A DNA stretch of 64,000 nucleotides. Origin: Ochotona curzoniae. Its lineage: Eukaryota; Chordata; Mammalia; Lagomorpha; Ochotonidae. How positions within the stretch are numbered: position 1 is the first letter of the stretch; the number at the start of each line of letters is the position of its first letter. The DNA lies in assembly GCF_017591425.1 (NCBI RefSeq), contig NW_024465751.1, positions 7,626,001 to 7,690,000 on the forward strand, in the 5' to 3' direction. A program made the translations under genes and the position numbers. The notes under the pieces are model-generated. The model saw only the letters and a list, made by a program, of their open reading frames with translations. It had not been told where the DNA came from and did no database searches. Of this stretch, positions 1-12,519 are shown piece by piece.

Positions 1-2260
1 GGCCTTTCCAGACTTTTAACAAATTCTGTTTTAAACCCCATGCCCATTTGATGATTCAATTTGATGTCAATCAATAAGGCAGCAACCACTAACCAACTTT
101 ATCCTTACACCACTGGTGGAAGTCCAGCCAGCTTTTCATTAGCTGTTGACTGTAAGAACCATTTATTGAGCTGGCAAAATAACCATCAAATAAAATCTAA
201 AGGTTATCTGAGCTACTGCTTTGCAAGCTTTTTTAAAGTAACATTAGTCGTAACTATCAGAGAAATTAAGGCAATTTTGTTGAGAATTATCAGGAAGCAT
301 TATATGATCCTAACATATGTGGTTCCATCATCATCAGGCTGAGCTCCTGATGTCAAAATCAGTAACTGTGCAGAAAAAGAGGGACTGAATAGAATCCTGA
401 TTGTCTACAAACCTAGGACCCTCTCTTCATCAATGTCTCACATACTCCTTTTGGGATAAATGCATTTTAGCTAAAAAATTATACATTGCTTTTTCCAGTA
501 GCATCTAATTGAAATTATTTGCCAAAATATGTAAGATGGAAATGCGCATCCATATGGTCACAAAGGGTCAGAAATAACAGGTTCTATGGCAAGATCAAAG
601 CCCTTAGAACACGGCAGCAGGGGCAGGGCATGCAATGAGTTATGTTGCAAAGAGATTCCTCCAGAGAGGACAGGTGGCTGCTGCAGGTTTTTGAAGGCTG
701 CAGTGGATGAAAGAGGCTACAGATGAACTCCAAGCTTACTCATCACTGTCATTTCAATCACGTATGCATCAACTGCGAATTCACTGAAACAAGCAACCCA
801 GAAAATTTAAAACACAAAACTGTTTTGATCCATTTATTTTCAGAACAGACCTCTTTTTTTAAAGTCCATTGTAACACTCAACAGATATATACTACGGTTT
901 CATTACTATACTTCTCTTTACAGCACTACAAGTGTATGTGGCTAATTATATAACCACCTGCGGTTCTACAGATGGAAACATCTCAGCTCCAGCTGGAACA
1001 CACATCATGCTGGATGCTTGGCAGGACTAGCTACGAGCTTTGAAAGCCAAGGACTGCAATGCTTTGGCCTGATTTTCCTTTTAGGCTCCAAAGTACAGCT
1101 TGGGTGGACAAGGTTACCCATGCTTTAAAATATTGTTGCAGGAGGCTAGGTTAGCTGGTAAGATATGTTTGATATCTTTCAATTTTGTAACCTTGTTTTA
1201 CTTCCTAATGATTCAATATTTCCATTGATTTGGCCAAAGGCAGTGGATATATTTTACTTATTCATATATTTTATGAAACTATGAAAGATATAAAATATCA
1301 TTACCATGGTGTATGTCATGTAACTCACTTACACTATTGAATAATAGGCTGAATCCTTTTTAGGAGAAAAAGAAATGAAACCACAGGCACAGTTGAACAG
1401 GAAGTCAGGAGTTAAATCCAGATACTGAGTCTGCTTAGGGCTCTACCACTACATTCCGGAGCTCTCTGCCCTTGAAGAACTTGCTCTGGACAGCTAGGTG
1501 ATTTCATATTCTGTTTATGTCTGAACATACTGATGTATGCAGTTATGACTGCTGCGACTGATAACATGAAGTCTCCATTTAATGCAAAATGTCAGAAAAT
1601 CCCAGTATTGTTTCAGACTGGGTTTCTTCTCCCCTGCTTCTGTGTGTGTGTTTGGGGGTGGGAGGGCCTATGCTCAGTGTTTTAAAGCAAATCTGCAAAG
1701 CAGAAGACAATTATAACCTCCCTTAAGCCCGGCTGTGAAAAAACAGCGAATGTTTTAATTTTGTACAAAGCTAAGGTCTACTTGGGTTTTTCTTTTTTTT
1801 TTTTTCTTTGAGATATTGAAAACCAGCTTGTGGTATATTGCTTCTTTTTGAAATGGTCATTTCAACACATAGCACACAGCTTTATGAAATTGCTTAGGCA
1901 TTTCAGCAAACACAGTGAGGCCAGACATCTGCTCATTCTATCCTAGTGATGTGAAGACAGAGAACGTCCAGTACTGATCACCCTTGGTGACCAGCACTTG
2001 GAGAAAGTTACAATCTGCCATCTGGAGCACGTTTAAAACTTACCAGGGAAATTCACTTCTTTTTTTCCATTACTTCTTATCACATTTCTTGAGTAAGATA
2101 AGGTATTTATTCCTGTTAACATCTTTACTCTATACTTCTAATACTTACTGACAGAGATCCACTTGACTTATCCAAGACTACAAAGCAAGCTAGAAGCAAA
2201 CTTTGTATTTCAAAATAAAATCATCATGCTACTGGAATCAAGATGCTTTATGCATATTAA
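1..2260. other. Unique AT-rich non-coding sequence
   Basis: No repeat family, RNA gene or convincing coding exon is seen. Open frames are short and have no recognisable protein content. A T-run lies near 1790-1805 and a short GT-rich patch near 1642-1650. It could be intronic or intergenic; nothing here decides which. Confidence 0.5.
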
Positions 2261-2264
2261 AATA

Positions 2265-4980
2265 TTACTTAGGGTCTACCATTGTGGTAGACACTGGGAA
2301 ATATGCTAAAGAAAATAAAATAGTCCCCTCTCTTTGACACAAACCTATACTGTAAGGAAAGATAAATATTTTAAAATAAACAAAAGATCAGAGAACTCCA
2401 TAAAGATAAGACGATTACCAAGTATTAAGCACCTCAACGTCAAAAAAAAAAAAAACCCTCCTATTACATATGTTGATTTTGCCTTGGGTATTTCTCCAAA
2501 TCCTCCCATTGAGTATGTGACATTTGTGCTTGAGAAGTTTAAGAAAACCTGCAAATACTTGGTTTAGCACTAATCAAAAAAGGCACAAGATTAACCCTGG
2601 AAAGGCAGGTAAATATGAAAAGAAAAATAAAATATTGAGCAGAGACATCACTGTTTGCACATCACAGAGAAAAAAAAAAAAACTTCCAAGTTTAAGTGCG
2701 TGCAAGCCAGTTTCAGAAAATTTAAATTTCAGAGCTACTACCACATATTTCTGAAATGTCCAATATTCAACAAACAACAACAAGAAGACACACACAGACA
2801 TGCATATCATGCAAATAAATAGGAAAATATGATCCATTGGGGTGGGGCTGAAAAAGGACAGAAAATTGTTTCTGATAGTGATCAACATATTGGATACAGC
2901 AAGCACTACAAAGTACTTGAACATGAACAAGTAAATGCAGGCTCATTCTCTCTATCAGAATCTTTTTTCCTCTCAAGTAAAATTAAATTTCTAAAATAAT
3001 GAGTATACCTAGGAATCAAGGAATAGAGCAGAACCCAAAAATTCACCCTGTATTCATGATTATTTCTGTACTACAGTGTTTCAAGCTATTTCAGTGGTGT
3101 ATAGGAGGCTTTAATGTGTTTGTGTTTTTACAGAATTTTTATTTTCTTGTTGGAAAACACACTTAAACAAGGATGATGATGATTGCAGTAGTTTTTTCCC
3201 TCTGAACACAGAACCAACCTGACTTCTTTCCATGCCTCTCTTCTCCTCAACAAAAGGGGTTGGGATAACTGACAACCCATAGGAAATAAAAAATGGAAGA
3301 ATAGCGATAACCCGACTCTTACCTCACTCTACAAAGGTTAATTACAAAAATAGATAATTTAAAGTTAAATGCTAAAATGATAAAATTGAGTCTTGCTGGA
3401 AACACTTGCATGGAAGTTGATAGTTTCCTCCCGTAAGCTAAAAACCATTTAATGCAAACAGCACAGGAACAAACTAAGAAGCAAAACCGTGGAAGACAGA
3501 TAGATTCCAGTGCAGAATCCAGCAGCCTAATACAGCTATGATCCATAACAGAGAGGAGAAGCAGAAATGGCAGGTTGTGTTTTGGTAAAAAACAGACATA
3601 GAAAGCCCCAAATAAGCCAAACACAGGGTGTTTTTTGGATGACTGACATTTGCAGAATTTGCTCTACACAAATTTAAAGAGGGTAAAATGATGTACACTT
3701 ATTTCATTTGATTTGTACTTTACAGAGCATATCTCATGTCTACTCCGTCAAAACCCTCTGGAGCATCACCAGTGATTGTCGCCTCACACACAGGGAACAT
3801 GAGGCTCACGGATGATTGGCGCAGAATTCCAGAACAAGTAAACAGAGGAAGAATCCACAGCTAAGTGTGCCCGACTCTACCATTGCCTATCTTTCAATGT
3901 TAACGTTAGTCGAATGTTCTAATGTTCACCATGCAAGGAATTGACGGTCTAATCTATTGCAAATAATCTCCCTAAGTATTAAATGGCATTTGACCCCATC
4001 TGTTTATGACTCCAGGACATAATGTTGAAGTAACTGTGTCCTGCTGGCCACTCTGCAAACTCAATCTGTGCATGCTGCTGTGCAAATACCCAGGGCAGAG
4101 AGAGGAAGAATGCCAGCCACGAGGACCTGCAGCCAGGACAATGTCCTTTCAGTAGACCACCTGGGCTCTTGGTTCACTGCAGAGGAGTATCGTGAATCAC
4201 TGCCATGAACATGGAAAGGGCCACAACATAAAGAACACAGGAAAAAATATATATTGTTGGTCTCTAAAACAACTCACAGCCCTGGCATAATTAAGTTGTA
4301 TTATTTAGCTCCATTCCTTAGCAAAGTATATACAGAAACCCTGCAGGATCTGCTTGTGCCAGGATGACTGTCTCTGCCTGTTGCCTAGAGGAAAGAAAGG
4401 AAAAACTGGGGCATTAGAGAGCTTCCAATTACTAACTTTGGTAACTAAGAAGAACAGATTTTTATGCAATAATAAAAGCAACACCTAATCTACACTGAAT
4501 ATTTTCCATGTGTCTTCCTGGCTGGATCATGTGTTTATACCCACAATATTCTGAGATCCACCGATCAGCCCCAACCCTGGGACTTGAAGCTGAGGTTGCT
4601 AGCTCCCTGACTTGAGTCATGCAATGAGTAAACAGCTGATTCAAAGTTAGAATTCGGTCTACTCAACCTTAGAAATGAAGCCCAAAGGTGGCCTAAGAGC
4701 ACATCGTTCTGCTCCTCCTCTACCCCATGTCCTTCCCCCCGAAAAAATCTGACAGAAACATGGTTTATAAATAATCCAAATGTCTTTGGACTTTTCTGGC
4801 ACTTGCTTAGGGGATCCTCTTTTAGAATACTCCAATTTCACTCTTGCAAAGTGCATTAGTCACTATGGAAACACTCCTTTCATTGATAAGAATGTATATC
4901 TTTTATTAATAAGGATACACAAGTATATGTGATCTATAATTAGTATTTCTACACAGACGGCATCCTAGAAAAAAAAAAAA
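2265..4980. other. Unassigned sequence, possible faint MIR/L2 traces
   Basis: At 2270-2340 a phrase like 'tggtagacactggga' followed by a 'tagtcccctctct' block recalls the conserved part of ancient MIR/L2 repeats. At 3765-3850 an 'aacatgaggctcacggat' phrase recalls a minus-strand MIR. Both are too eroded to call. A-runs sit at 2442-2454 and 2670-2682. Nothing else is recognised. Confidence 0.35.
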
Positions 4981-4985
4981 GCACA

Positions 4986-5507
4986 GTGTTAGGACATCTT
5001 AGCCTTGGCACGCCCTACTGCAGGGTAAAATGCAGGGCAAGTGCACATGGGGCCCATTTGGCAGATCTCCTAAAGATTGTTAAGTACTGTTCTCCCCGGA
5101 CCTCATTTCCCAAGCCTCCCACATGCACAGCATCAGCAAACTGCCTGCTGAGCACAAAGTGGTCTCTGGCCTTCTCTCCCCATATTCCTGGAGGACTTTC
5201 AAGTGAGGGTGAGCTGGCTGAACAGTTACTGGGCCTAATTAGCTCCCCCACCAACTGGAGCACTCCCTTTCCAAATCCTATGGCTTTCCACACAAAGGCT
5301 GCAAATTGCTTTCCAGCCTTTGAAGCCATCCCAGGGAGCCCTAAGGAAGAGCTTCCCAGCTGTGACTTCAGTGCCCTGCACCCTCTGATCAAAAGTCCAG
5401 GCAAAGGGCAAGAGAACCAGCCCCTGATGGGCTGTGACTTTGCAAAGGAGCTGGTGCCTGGAGCAAACCAGGGCCAGTTGTGGAAAGAACAAAAGGCATG
5501 TGTGTAA
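4986..5507 (+). other. Long open frame, probably chance (173 codons)
   Basis: This is the longest stop-free ATG frame in the window. The predicted peptide is rich in Pro, Ser, Leu and Cys and has no signal peptide, membrane span or domain I recognise. A second frame is open on the opposite strand over 5015-5404. Openness in two overlapping frames points to local GC content rather than coding selection. No flanking exon chain or polyadenylation context is obvious. It could be a conserved regulatory stretch: a homeodomain-like core, 'gcctaattagctcc', lies near 5239. Confidence 0.2.
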
Positions 5508-6485
5508 AGACCCAGCCTCTAACAGATGCTGCTAGACTTGTCCATCCAAAGTTGATGCCACACCTCAAGTCTTGTACCCTCCACCTTCTCGTCTTCATCC
5601 AGCCTACCTCTTCATTCACTATCTTCCCTTCCTCTCTTCCAGGAGGTGTTGACTTGTCTTTCACACTTAAGTGCACCAACATCAAGGGCAAAGAGGCTTT
5701 GTACGCCTGGTCCTCTTGCTACTCATTCATTATCAGCTTGCTTTGGGATTCTGGCTCCTTCACCTACTACTGGTGGGGCAGGGATTGTTCTTGAAATCTC
5801 TAGGCATCAGTTTCCTCATCAGACTACCTACTTTGCATACTAGCTCCATTATTTAGCAGCTGAGGGTCCTAGAAAGAAACTTCTCTCTGCACCATTTTTG
5901 TATGCCAAAAGACAACAAACAGCAACTATCATCACTTGTGTGAGCTGAAACTACAGGGACAATGGTGGGGGGGCTGGTGGTAGAGTTGGTGCCACGTAAC
6001 AGATACAACCACTGCTGTTGACATCTTTCTTTGTCCTAACCAGCAACCCAGAGTCCAAAAAGATAACAGATCCTTGCTCTCTGCCTATCAGTTTTCGCAG
6101 TCATAATGGCTGCAGTGGTGATAGAAGCAGTATCAGTACACATGCGGACAGCTAATGCACATGGCCATGTATATATCCCTGTCTGGCTTGGGCAACCTCA
6201 TCAACGACTTTGGTGTTGTCCTGCAAACTCAAAACCACTAGATTCTCACCCCTAATTACAGTTTCAGGCCAACATCACCCAAAATTGAGAACATATTTCT
6301 CTCTGTCCTGTTTTCCTACTCCGGTATCCAAAGTCCTCTCATGGAAATATGCCAACCAGATTCTGGCCCATAGTTCCTTCTATCATCTTATATCCCTAGA
6401 ATACTATGCTCACAATGACACCTCTCAGAAGATTTTTTTTTCTCTTCTCTTTTAATAAATTGAGGTCTCAAAAAAAATCTTCCCC
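5508..6485. other. Unique non-coding sequence
   Basis: Pyrimidine-rich patches occur around 5580-5640 and a short G-run near 5966-5974. I see no repeat family, RNA gene or exon. Confidence 0.4.
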
Positions 6486-6489
6486 AATT

Positions 6490-6630
6490 CATCTGTGAGA
6501 TGCAGGCTGTTAATTAGAAGTACAGACCCTGGAACTACATCTGAATTCTTGCTCTCTGTGGACTTTTTGTGTATCATAAATAGCTTTCCAGTTTCTCCTT
6601 TTGTAAAATGAATGGTTCCAAAAATCGAAA
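6490..6630 (+). mobile_element. MIR SINE relic
   Basis: The order 'cagaccctggaactacatctgaattc', 'tttccagtttctccttttgtaaaatgaatgg' follows the MIR consensus core (acquired-feature sentence, then the 'cagtttcc...gtaaaatg' block). It is an ancient mammal-wide tRNA-derived SINE, diverged and truncated at both ends. Confidence 0.5.
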
Positions 6631-7435
6631 AAGGAAATATATGAAAGCTTTTAGCACCGTAATTCCAGCACATTCAGTGCTCACTAAGTGTGCTTTATTA
6701 TTTTATGTTATTGAATCTCTTCTTACCCATCCAGTAGGAAAAACTGTATCCGTCTGTCTTTACAAGTGGTTGAGTCATTTTCTCTGATGATAACAGAACA
6801 CTTGAGAGTAGGTATTTTTATACAGCAAATAGATGCACATACGTTCCAGGAGCACAGCACCAACGTCTCTGGAAGGGTTTCCCTGGCTACATGACAGCAT
6901 GGCAGAGATGGTGAAAGAAAAACAGCATCACGGAGTGGAACCAAGAACACACAACGACCTTGCCTTGAAGCAACCTGCTCTTAAGCCTCCACAGAGCAAG
7001 AATCCACCCCAGTGGGAAGACCACTAATCATCCCACAAGAATGGTGGCCCTGTAAGCCACTCATCTCCTAGGTGCCAACACTGCCACACTGAGGACCAAG
7101 CTTCCAACTCATGGGTCTGTTAAGCCAACACCCAAACCAGAGCCAAGCCATAACAGCAAGTTTAAGTTCATTTCCTGTTTCCTGACAATATTTTTGGTTA
7201 ATCTCCATCATTCATCTCAGCTTTTTACAAATGCTGGAATTTGCTCTTTGCCTTCTGCCTTCAAATCATTCCTTACATATTATAGATAACTTACATGGAC
7301 GGAAAGGGAGCTACAGAAAATCCTTTCTTACTAAAACTTAAAGAAATATACATTAAAGTATTCTGAGCATCTGTCTTACATCTACCTAAACAATAAAAGT
7401 CAACCATTCACTCATTCTTAAGTAGCAGAACATGA
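6631..7435. other. Unique non-coding sequence
   Basis: No repeat or gene is recognised. Short open frames on both strands show no family resemblance. Confidence 0.4.
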
Positions 7436-7439
7436 TCTG

Positions 7440-7760
7440 AAAAGTTAGAGGAAATAGGTATGCTAGTGGCACTATAAAGGGGTTCAATCTTTGCAGAAAG
7501 CAATTTAGCAAGTGGTGACAAGAGTCATAAAAATGTTCATGTTCTCACCCAGTAACACCAGTTCTGGGACTTGATCCCAAGAAATTAATTCTAAAGCAAA
7601 AAAAAAGGGGGGGGGAGGGGGGGGAGAGGGAGTTCTCCAAAGATGTTACAGCTGTCCTAAATACTATTCCTGAAACTGGAAGCAGTCAGTCCTTGGAGAA
7701 AACTGCCTTTCTCAGATGTTGCATGCCATGGAGTGGTGAGCAGTCTGTACATGTGTAAAA
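7440..7760 (+). mobile_element. Ancient LINE-1 ORF2 fragment (L1M age)
   Basis: The block 'gcagaaagcaatttagcaa', then 'acccagtaacaccagttctggga', then 'atcccaagaaattaatt', then 'actggaagcagtc' matches the order of conserved phrases near the 3' end of L1 ORF2. It is interrupted at 7597-7624 by an A-run and two G-runs (G9 and G8) that are not part of L1. No open frame survives. Confidence 0.6.
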
Positions 7761-8390
7761 TGTGAGGGCAAAAAAAGGGGAGGAATTTGTTGTGCATCAC
7801 TGTGAATATAACTTCCTCCAAGAGCTCTATATAGATTTGAAATGAAGCTCAGAGTGATGGAAGGTAAGGATGAAATTTAGACTCAAGCAGATGTAAAAAT
7901 AACAACCATTTGTTTTTTTTTAAACTCATAAAATGGGAGCAAACAGCCAAATTTTGAAATAAATAGTGTTACAACTGTTTCAGTGTTCTTTCTTCTTGCT
8001 TCATTCAAGTAATGGAAAATTATTACAGTCTTACGATGTGACAAAAAAAAAAAAAATCAAACCCACAATACAGGAAGAGCAGACAATGGTCCCTCTCAAG
8101 AAAAGTACAGCATGTAGACAGCTCCCCACCAGAACATGAGTAGGAGTGAACAGAGGGAAGCACAGATTGCTGCAGGAAACTTGTGTTAACATGAGAACCT
8201 ATCCAAGCAAAAGTAGAGTGGAAACAGAGAGGAAGTGTGACATCCTGGGGTGCAGCTAAAGACAAGGCTAGACAAGTTCAGGTAAGGACACATGCTGTAA
8301 ACCATGATAGACCAAGAATGTTCTGGAAAGTCCACAAAGTCTCCAAGGAAAATGATACAACTACTATTACTGCAAACAAAATGACACAAG
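7761..8390. other. Unique non-coding sequence
   Basis: T- and A-runs lie at 7912-7921 and 8042-8055. No gene or repeat family is recognised. Confidence 0.4.
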
Positions 8391-8394
8391 TGCT

Positions 8395-8722
8395 ATTTTC
8401 ATCTGTTTTCTGTTACTATGACAAAATGCTTGAGACAAGAGGTTTATTTGATTCATGTTCTGGAGGCTGGAAAATTCCAGAACATAACACCAGCATGTGC
8501 TCTGCATCTGGAAAGGGTCTTCCTGCTGCATCACAGCAGACAGTCTGGATAGGCTGGATCTCCCTTCGTCTTCTTAACAAGCTGTAATGCCATCATGGAC
8601 CTCACCTTTGTGGCCTGTCATAACTCTAACAATCTCCCGAAGGTAAATAGTGTCAATTTATATTTAGGGCACTAGGTTTCTAACATGTGAACTGTTGAAA
8701 ACACATTCAGACCATAGCACAT
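8395..8722 (-). mobile_element. MaLR solo LTR relic (MST/MLT1-like)
   Basis: Read on the plus strand, the sequence begins 'ctgttactatgacaaaatgc', then 'aggtttatttgattcatgttctggaggctgg', and ends 'acattcagaccatagca'. These are the conserved 3' and 5' edges of MaLR LTRs in reverse complement. No internal retroviral sequence adjoins it, so it is a solo LTR. It is diverged; the subfamily cannot be set by eye. Confidence 0.65.
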
Positions 8723-9264
8723 ATTGATATTTATGAATCTATTTATCGCATGTAGTTTAATAAAGTGATTATTCAGTCTAGGAGAGAAAAAGCCAGTTAA
8801 CTGTAAAATAAGAAACGTAAAATAAGAAACTTTTCTTTTGCTTCTGAGCACTAGCTCTCTTGAACCCTGTATCCTCTATCCTAAAACAGTAATAGGACTT
8901 TTTCATTGTGCTGACAGTTCTGATATCACTGCCCAATATCAGCAGCTTCTCACACTTACATCTTGGGTTTTCTTCTGAATCTACTTTAATCAGACTTTGG
9001 TCCCTAGAATCCCACAGAACCAGTCCTCTTGAATACAGATGTCAAACAAGCCATTCATTTATAACTGATATGAAGCAGGAACCCTGTGGGGTCCCAGAGA
9101 TGGAAGGGAATGAGCCAGGAGTGGTCCTCAGCCTCCCCAGAACTGAGGACCAAAAAAGACAGGTACATTTTAAAGACCAGCAAGACTCACTTGTATGAGA
9201 GAAGCCACATAATGGGAGCTCAAATTGCATCAACTTCTAAATTCAAATCCTCTCCTCAAAGGCA

Positions 9265-9560
9265 ATGGGTTGGCTAGTAGTTAGGACAGCAATTTGAATA
9301 TCTGTGTCCCCAGTGGAGTGTCTAGATTTGAGAGCCACCTTTGGCTCCTGACGCTAGTTACTACTAAAACAGACCTTGGAAGGCAGTGACGGCTCAACTA
9401 GTGGCTCTCTGCCATGCACATGGGAAAAGTAGATTGAGCTCCTGGCACCTAGATTTGGCTTGGCTCAATCCCAGCTGTTGTGGTTATGGATATTTGGGGA
9501 TAAAATAAATGCTACTTGTTCTCTTGCTCTTAATCTCTCTCTCCCAAATAGTTTTTTTTT
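9265..9560 (+). mobile_element. C-SINE, older lagomorph subfamily
   Basis: It follows the C-SINE order: head 'gggttggctagtagttaggac', middle 'ggaaggcagtgacggctcaac', 'agattgagctcctggcacctag', and the tail 'aaataaatgctacttg' with a T/C-rich stretch. High divergence and the 'gattgagctcctgg' variant, shared with 31950-32285, put it among older copies. Confidence 0.7.
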
Positions 9561-10005
9561 TTTCCCAAAAAGAACACATTCCATGCATCTTTGACCACCT
9601 GCCACTATAATTTGTACCCGTGCCTGAGTCAAGGAAGACCAGTCAATGACAGAATTACTTCCTTTTCTGAGACCCTTATTCCCTACACAAAATAAAAAGG
9701 AAAAATACCCAGCTTATATGTAAATACACATACATATATAAATTCACTATGACTTTGTAGTCCATGCAGAGGAGACCACGCATTAACATGCAAGTAATAC
9801 CAGCAAATTTAAAACATCATAGATACCATAAACTGTGAGAGCTAGGTAGTGCAGAAATGGAGGGAACTCAGTGCTTTTCACCTCATCTGCACCGTGTCTG
9901 TCCTTCTGACTTCTCTGTCAAGCCATCTCTCCTGGGAAATTCATGTTCTCTCTCCAATAAGCAAAATGTGTCAGCATTCACAACGTTGCCTTGTAAATGC
10001 CAAGT
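9561..10005. other. Unique non-coding sequence
   Basis: A poly-T run follows the SINE at 9551-9563. Otherwise nothing is recognised. Confidence 0.4.
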
Positions 10006-10009
10006 TTCT

Positions 10010-10135
10010 GATATTTCAGATTTTTCTCTGCCCTCCATTAAATGGGAGTCAAGAAAGTCACTTAATTTCTATAAGCGTTGGGCTCCTTATTCAATAAAAT
10101 AAGAATAATTATCAGGCTAATATTTTAAAGAAGTT
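10010..10135 (+). mobile_element. MIR SINE relic
   Basis: 'gtcaagaaagtcacttaatttctataagc', 'gggctccttattcaataaaataagaataatt' follows the MIR central 'aagtcacttaacctc...cagtttcctcatctgtaaaatg' block. Ancient and truncated. Confidence 0.5.
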
Positions 10136-10700
10136 AATGAGCTTTTTCTCTTTTGCATTTCTGTGTACATAATCTGTGTAATCAAATAAATTGCCCATCT
10201 GCTTTTCACAGTTTGGAGGTAATGCAATTACAATAGATTTTCAAGGAAAACAAAAGGAATTACTGTTTCTGGACAGATGCATAAAACAGGAAGTTAAAAC
10301 CAGATCATAATATTGAAACACAGGTTTGTCAGCATGGAGAACTTTTTAAATTATTTTATGTCTCCCCTTTAACATTATCAAGAGGCTGTCCTGCAATAAT
10401 TGAGATTATACTTTTGTTGAAGGGATACTTTTGTCCCAGGCCAACTAGAAGAACAGAAGTGGAAAAAAACTGTCCTTGCCCATCCAAGTAAATAAAGATG
10501 GATATTAGAAAAATGGTTTATCAGGAAATCCACTATCAACTGTCTCTAAGTCTAAGCTTCAGTGTGGGATGCATGTTGACTAAACTGCCAAAGATGCTGC
10601 AGAACAGTTGGGAACCACGTGTATTATCAGAAAAGAAAATCATTATCATTTTGATCTGGACGGTCTTAACTGATGATTGGGAATTACAAAAAGAGATGGA
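10136..10700. other. Unique AT-rich sequence, possible conserved element
   Basis: 10150-10360 is repeat-free and AT-rich, with short homeobox-like and SOX/POU-like words such as 'ggtaatgcaattacaat' near 10217. That is only a weak hint of regulatory DNA. The rest shows nothing recognisable. Confidence 0.25.
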
Positions 10701-11026
10701 GAAGCCAGCTTAGTGACATACCATGGTAGTCTTTCGAATGCAATGCCAGCATCTTACGTGGGCTCTGAGTTCATGTTGCAGCTGATCTGCCAATCCAGCT
10801 CCTTAGTAATGGCCTGGGAAAGCAGCAGAGGACGGCCCAAGTCCTTGGGCCCTGGCTCCCATGTAGGAGACCTGGAGGAAGCTCCTGTCTCCTAGCTTCG
10901 GATAAGCCCAACTTGTGGACATTTGGGTAGTGAAGCAGCACACAGAAGACCGCCCTCTCTGTGTCTCATTCCCTCTCCCTGTCTATAACTCTGATTTCAA
11001 GTAAAATAAAATAAATCTTGAAAAAA
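10701..11026 (+). mobile_element. C-SINE
   Basis: The head is eroded ('gaagccagcttagtgacata'). The body is clear: 'ggcctgggaaagcagcagag', 'gacggcccaagtccttgggccc', 'gagacctggaggaagctcct', 'agcttcggataagccca' and the tail 'aaaataaaataaatcttg' plus an A-run. An approximate duplication ('aaaaagagatgga' before, 'aaacccagatgga' after) may mark the target site. Confidence 0.85.
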
Positions 11027-11039
11027 AAACCCAGATGGA

Positions 11040-12515
11040 ATTCACAGACATTTAAAAACTACAGTATCAAGATATAAGTGATTGGACTTCTCTTCAGTTC
11101 TCAAATTCAGCCTCTAATATCTACTGCATTTTTTAGATCACTGTATAGTCATCTCCTCATCTGATTTCCATAAGGTTTCATAATATGACCATTCCGCCTT
11201 CTTTGGAACCTTGCTGTCTGCTGTGCTAAAGAATTAATTTATCTTCCAAGCAATAGATGCTAAAGATGTTTGTAGAGAAAATAAACTACCTCATTCCAGG
11301 ACTATGATCGTGTGTACAACCTATTCAACAACACTTCTCACACGATTTTCTTTGAAGTGAAATGTCTAAAAACCTTTCCTCACCTGATAAAATAAATTTT
11401 AAATGAGATAATATCGTAATCCAAAATCAATAAACAAATCCAGAATTTGCAGCTTAGAAGTAGACCATTAGTCAGTATTTGGGGTGAGGTGCTGTCAATA
11501 ACAACTATTATGTAAATCTCACTTGAAAATGAAAGAGTCTATTCCTTGCTTTGCATTTATTACTTCAGTCAGCTTAACAATTGCAGAAATCTCTGCCCTT
11601 TCCACAGAAAAGAAACATCTCCAAAGTATTTTCCAATATTTCATGGTACCTTGCAGCCTATGTCGAAGGCAATGAGGTTTAATAACCTCACAATTTACAG
11701 CAAAAGGAACTAAAGAACAGAAACAATGTGTGCATTGGATGCAAAGAAAAAAAAAGTCTCAATGTCCTTTTAGAAAATATGTTTCTACCATCTGACCCTG
11801 CGCCATTTTTTATGATCCCTGATTGGTTATGGATGCAGTGATCTGCTTCCCCCTGACAAGCACGCTGGGTGCCTTTAGAGATAATTGTAACTAAGAGTCA
11901 ACTCCACCTTGCTTCTACAAAGGACGCAAGGAGTTTGCCAAGAAGGGACAATGGGAACCGAATGAATATAAACTATGGACTTGAGCCTGGCTGGATCCCA
12001 GAACCATTTTCTTCTCTGTTCCACATTGTGTGTGATCCTTGCATCTTCCACTAGACACTGGGTCATCATAATTATGGAAAGCAAGGTCATTGAATGGCTC
12101 CATCTTTCCTGTTTAAGGATTTGGTCGCCTGAAACTTACAGATCTATTTCACCCCATGTTCTGCAGCATCAAATAAAAGACCCATTGGCCAAATCTGAGC
12201 AAGAACTGCATTCCTAGATCAATCGAGTGGAGCAGGTTATAAGTTTATGTCAACTTCCATATAAATTGGTGAAAAAGAAATTCTGAAATGAGGGATTTAA
12301 ATAGCAAAGTTCAGAATCTAGATATCATAATTTTATTATATGTATACACACATAATGCATGCACTGTTTTGTTCATTGTTCTTGGTTTATTCTTTCTTTC
12401 CCAGTGCTGACCATGGAAAGAGTTTCTCCTAAGGCAAATAGAAAATACTTCTCCTCTTTCAGTTTGGACCAGCTGGCCAAAGAAATTCTCTGCCATCTCC
12501 TCTGACAATATGTCA
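11040..12515. other. Unique non-coding sequence
   Basis: About 1.5 kb without a recognisable repeat or gene. Short ORFs around 11870-12220 overlap on both strands and show no family features. Confidence 0.4.
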
Positions 12516-12519
12516 TAAA

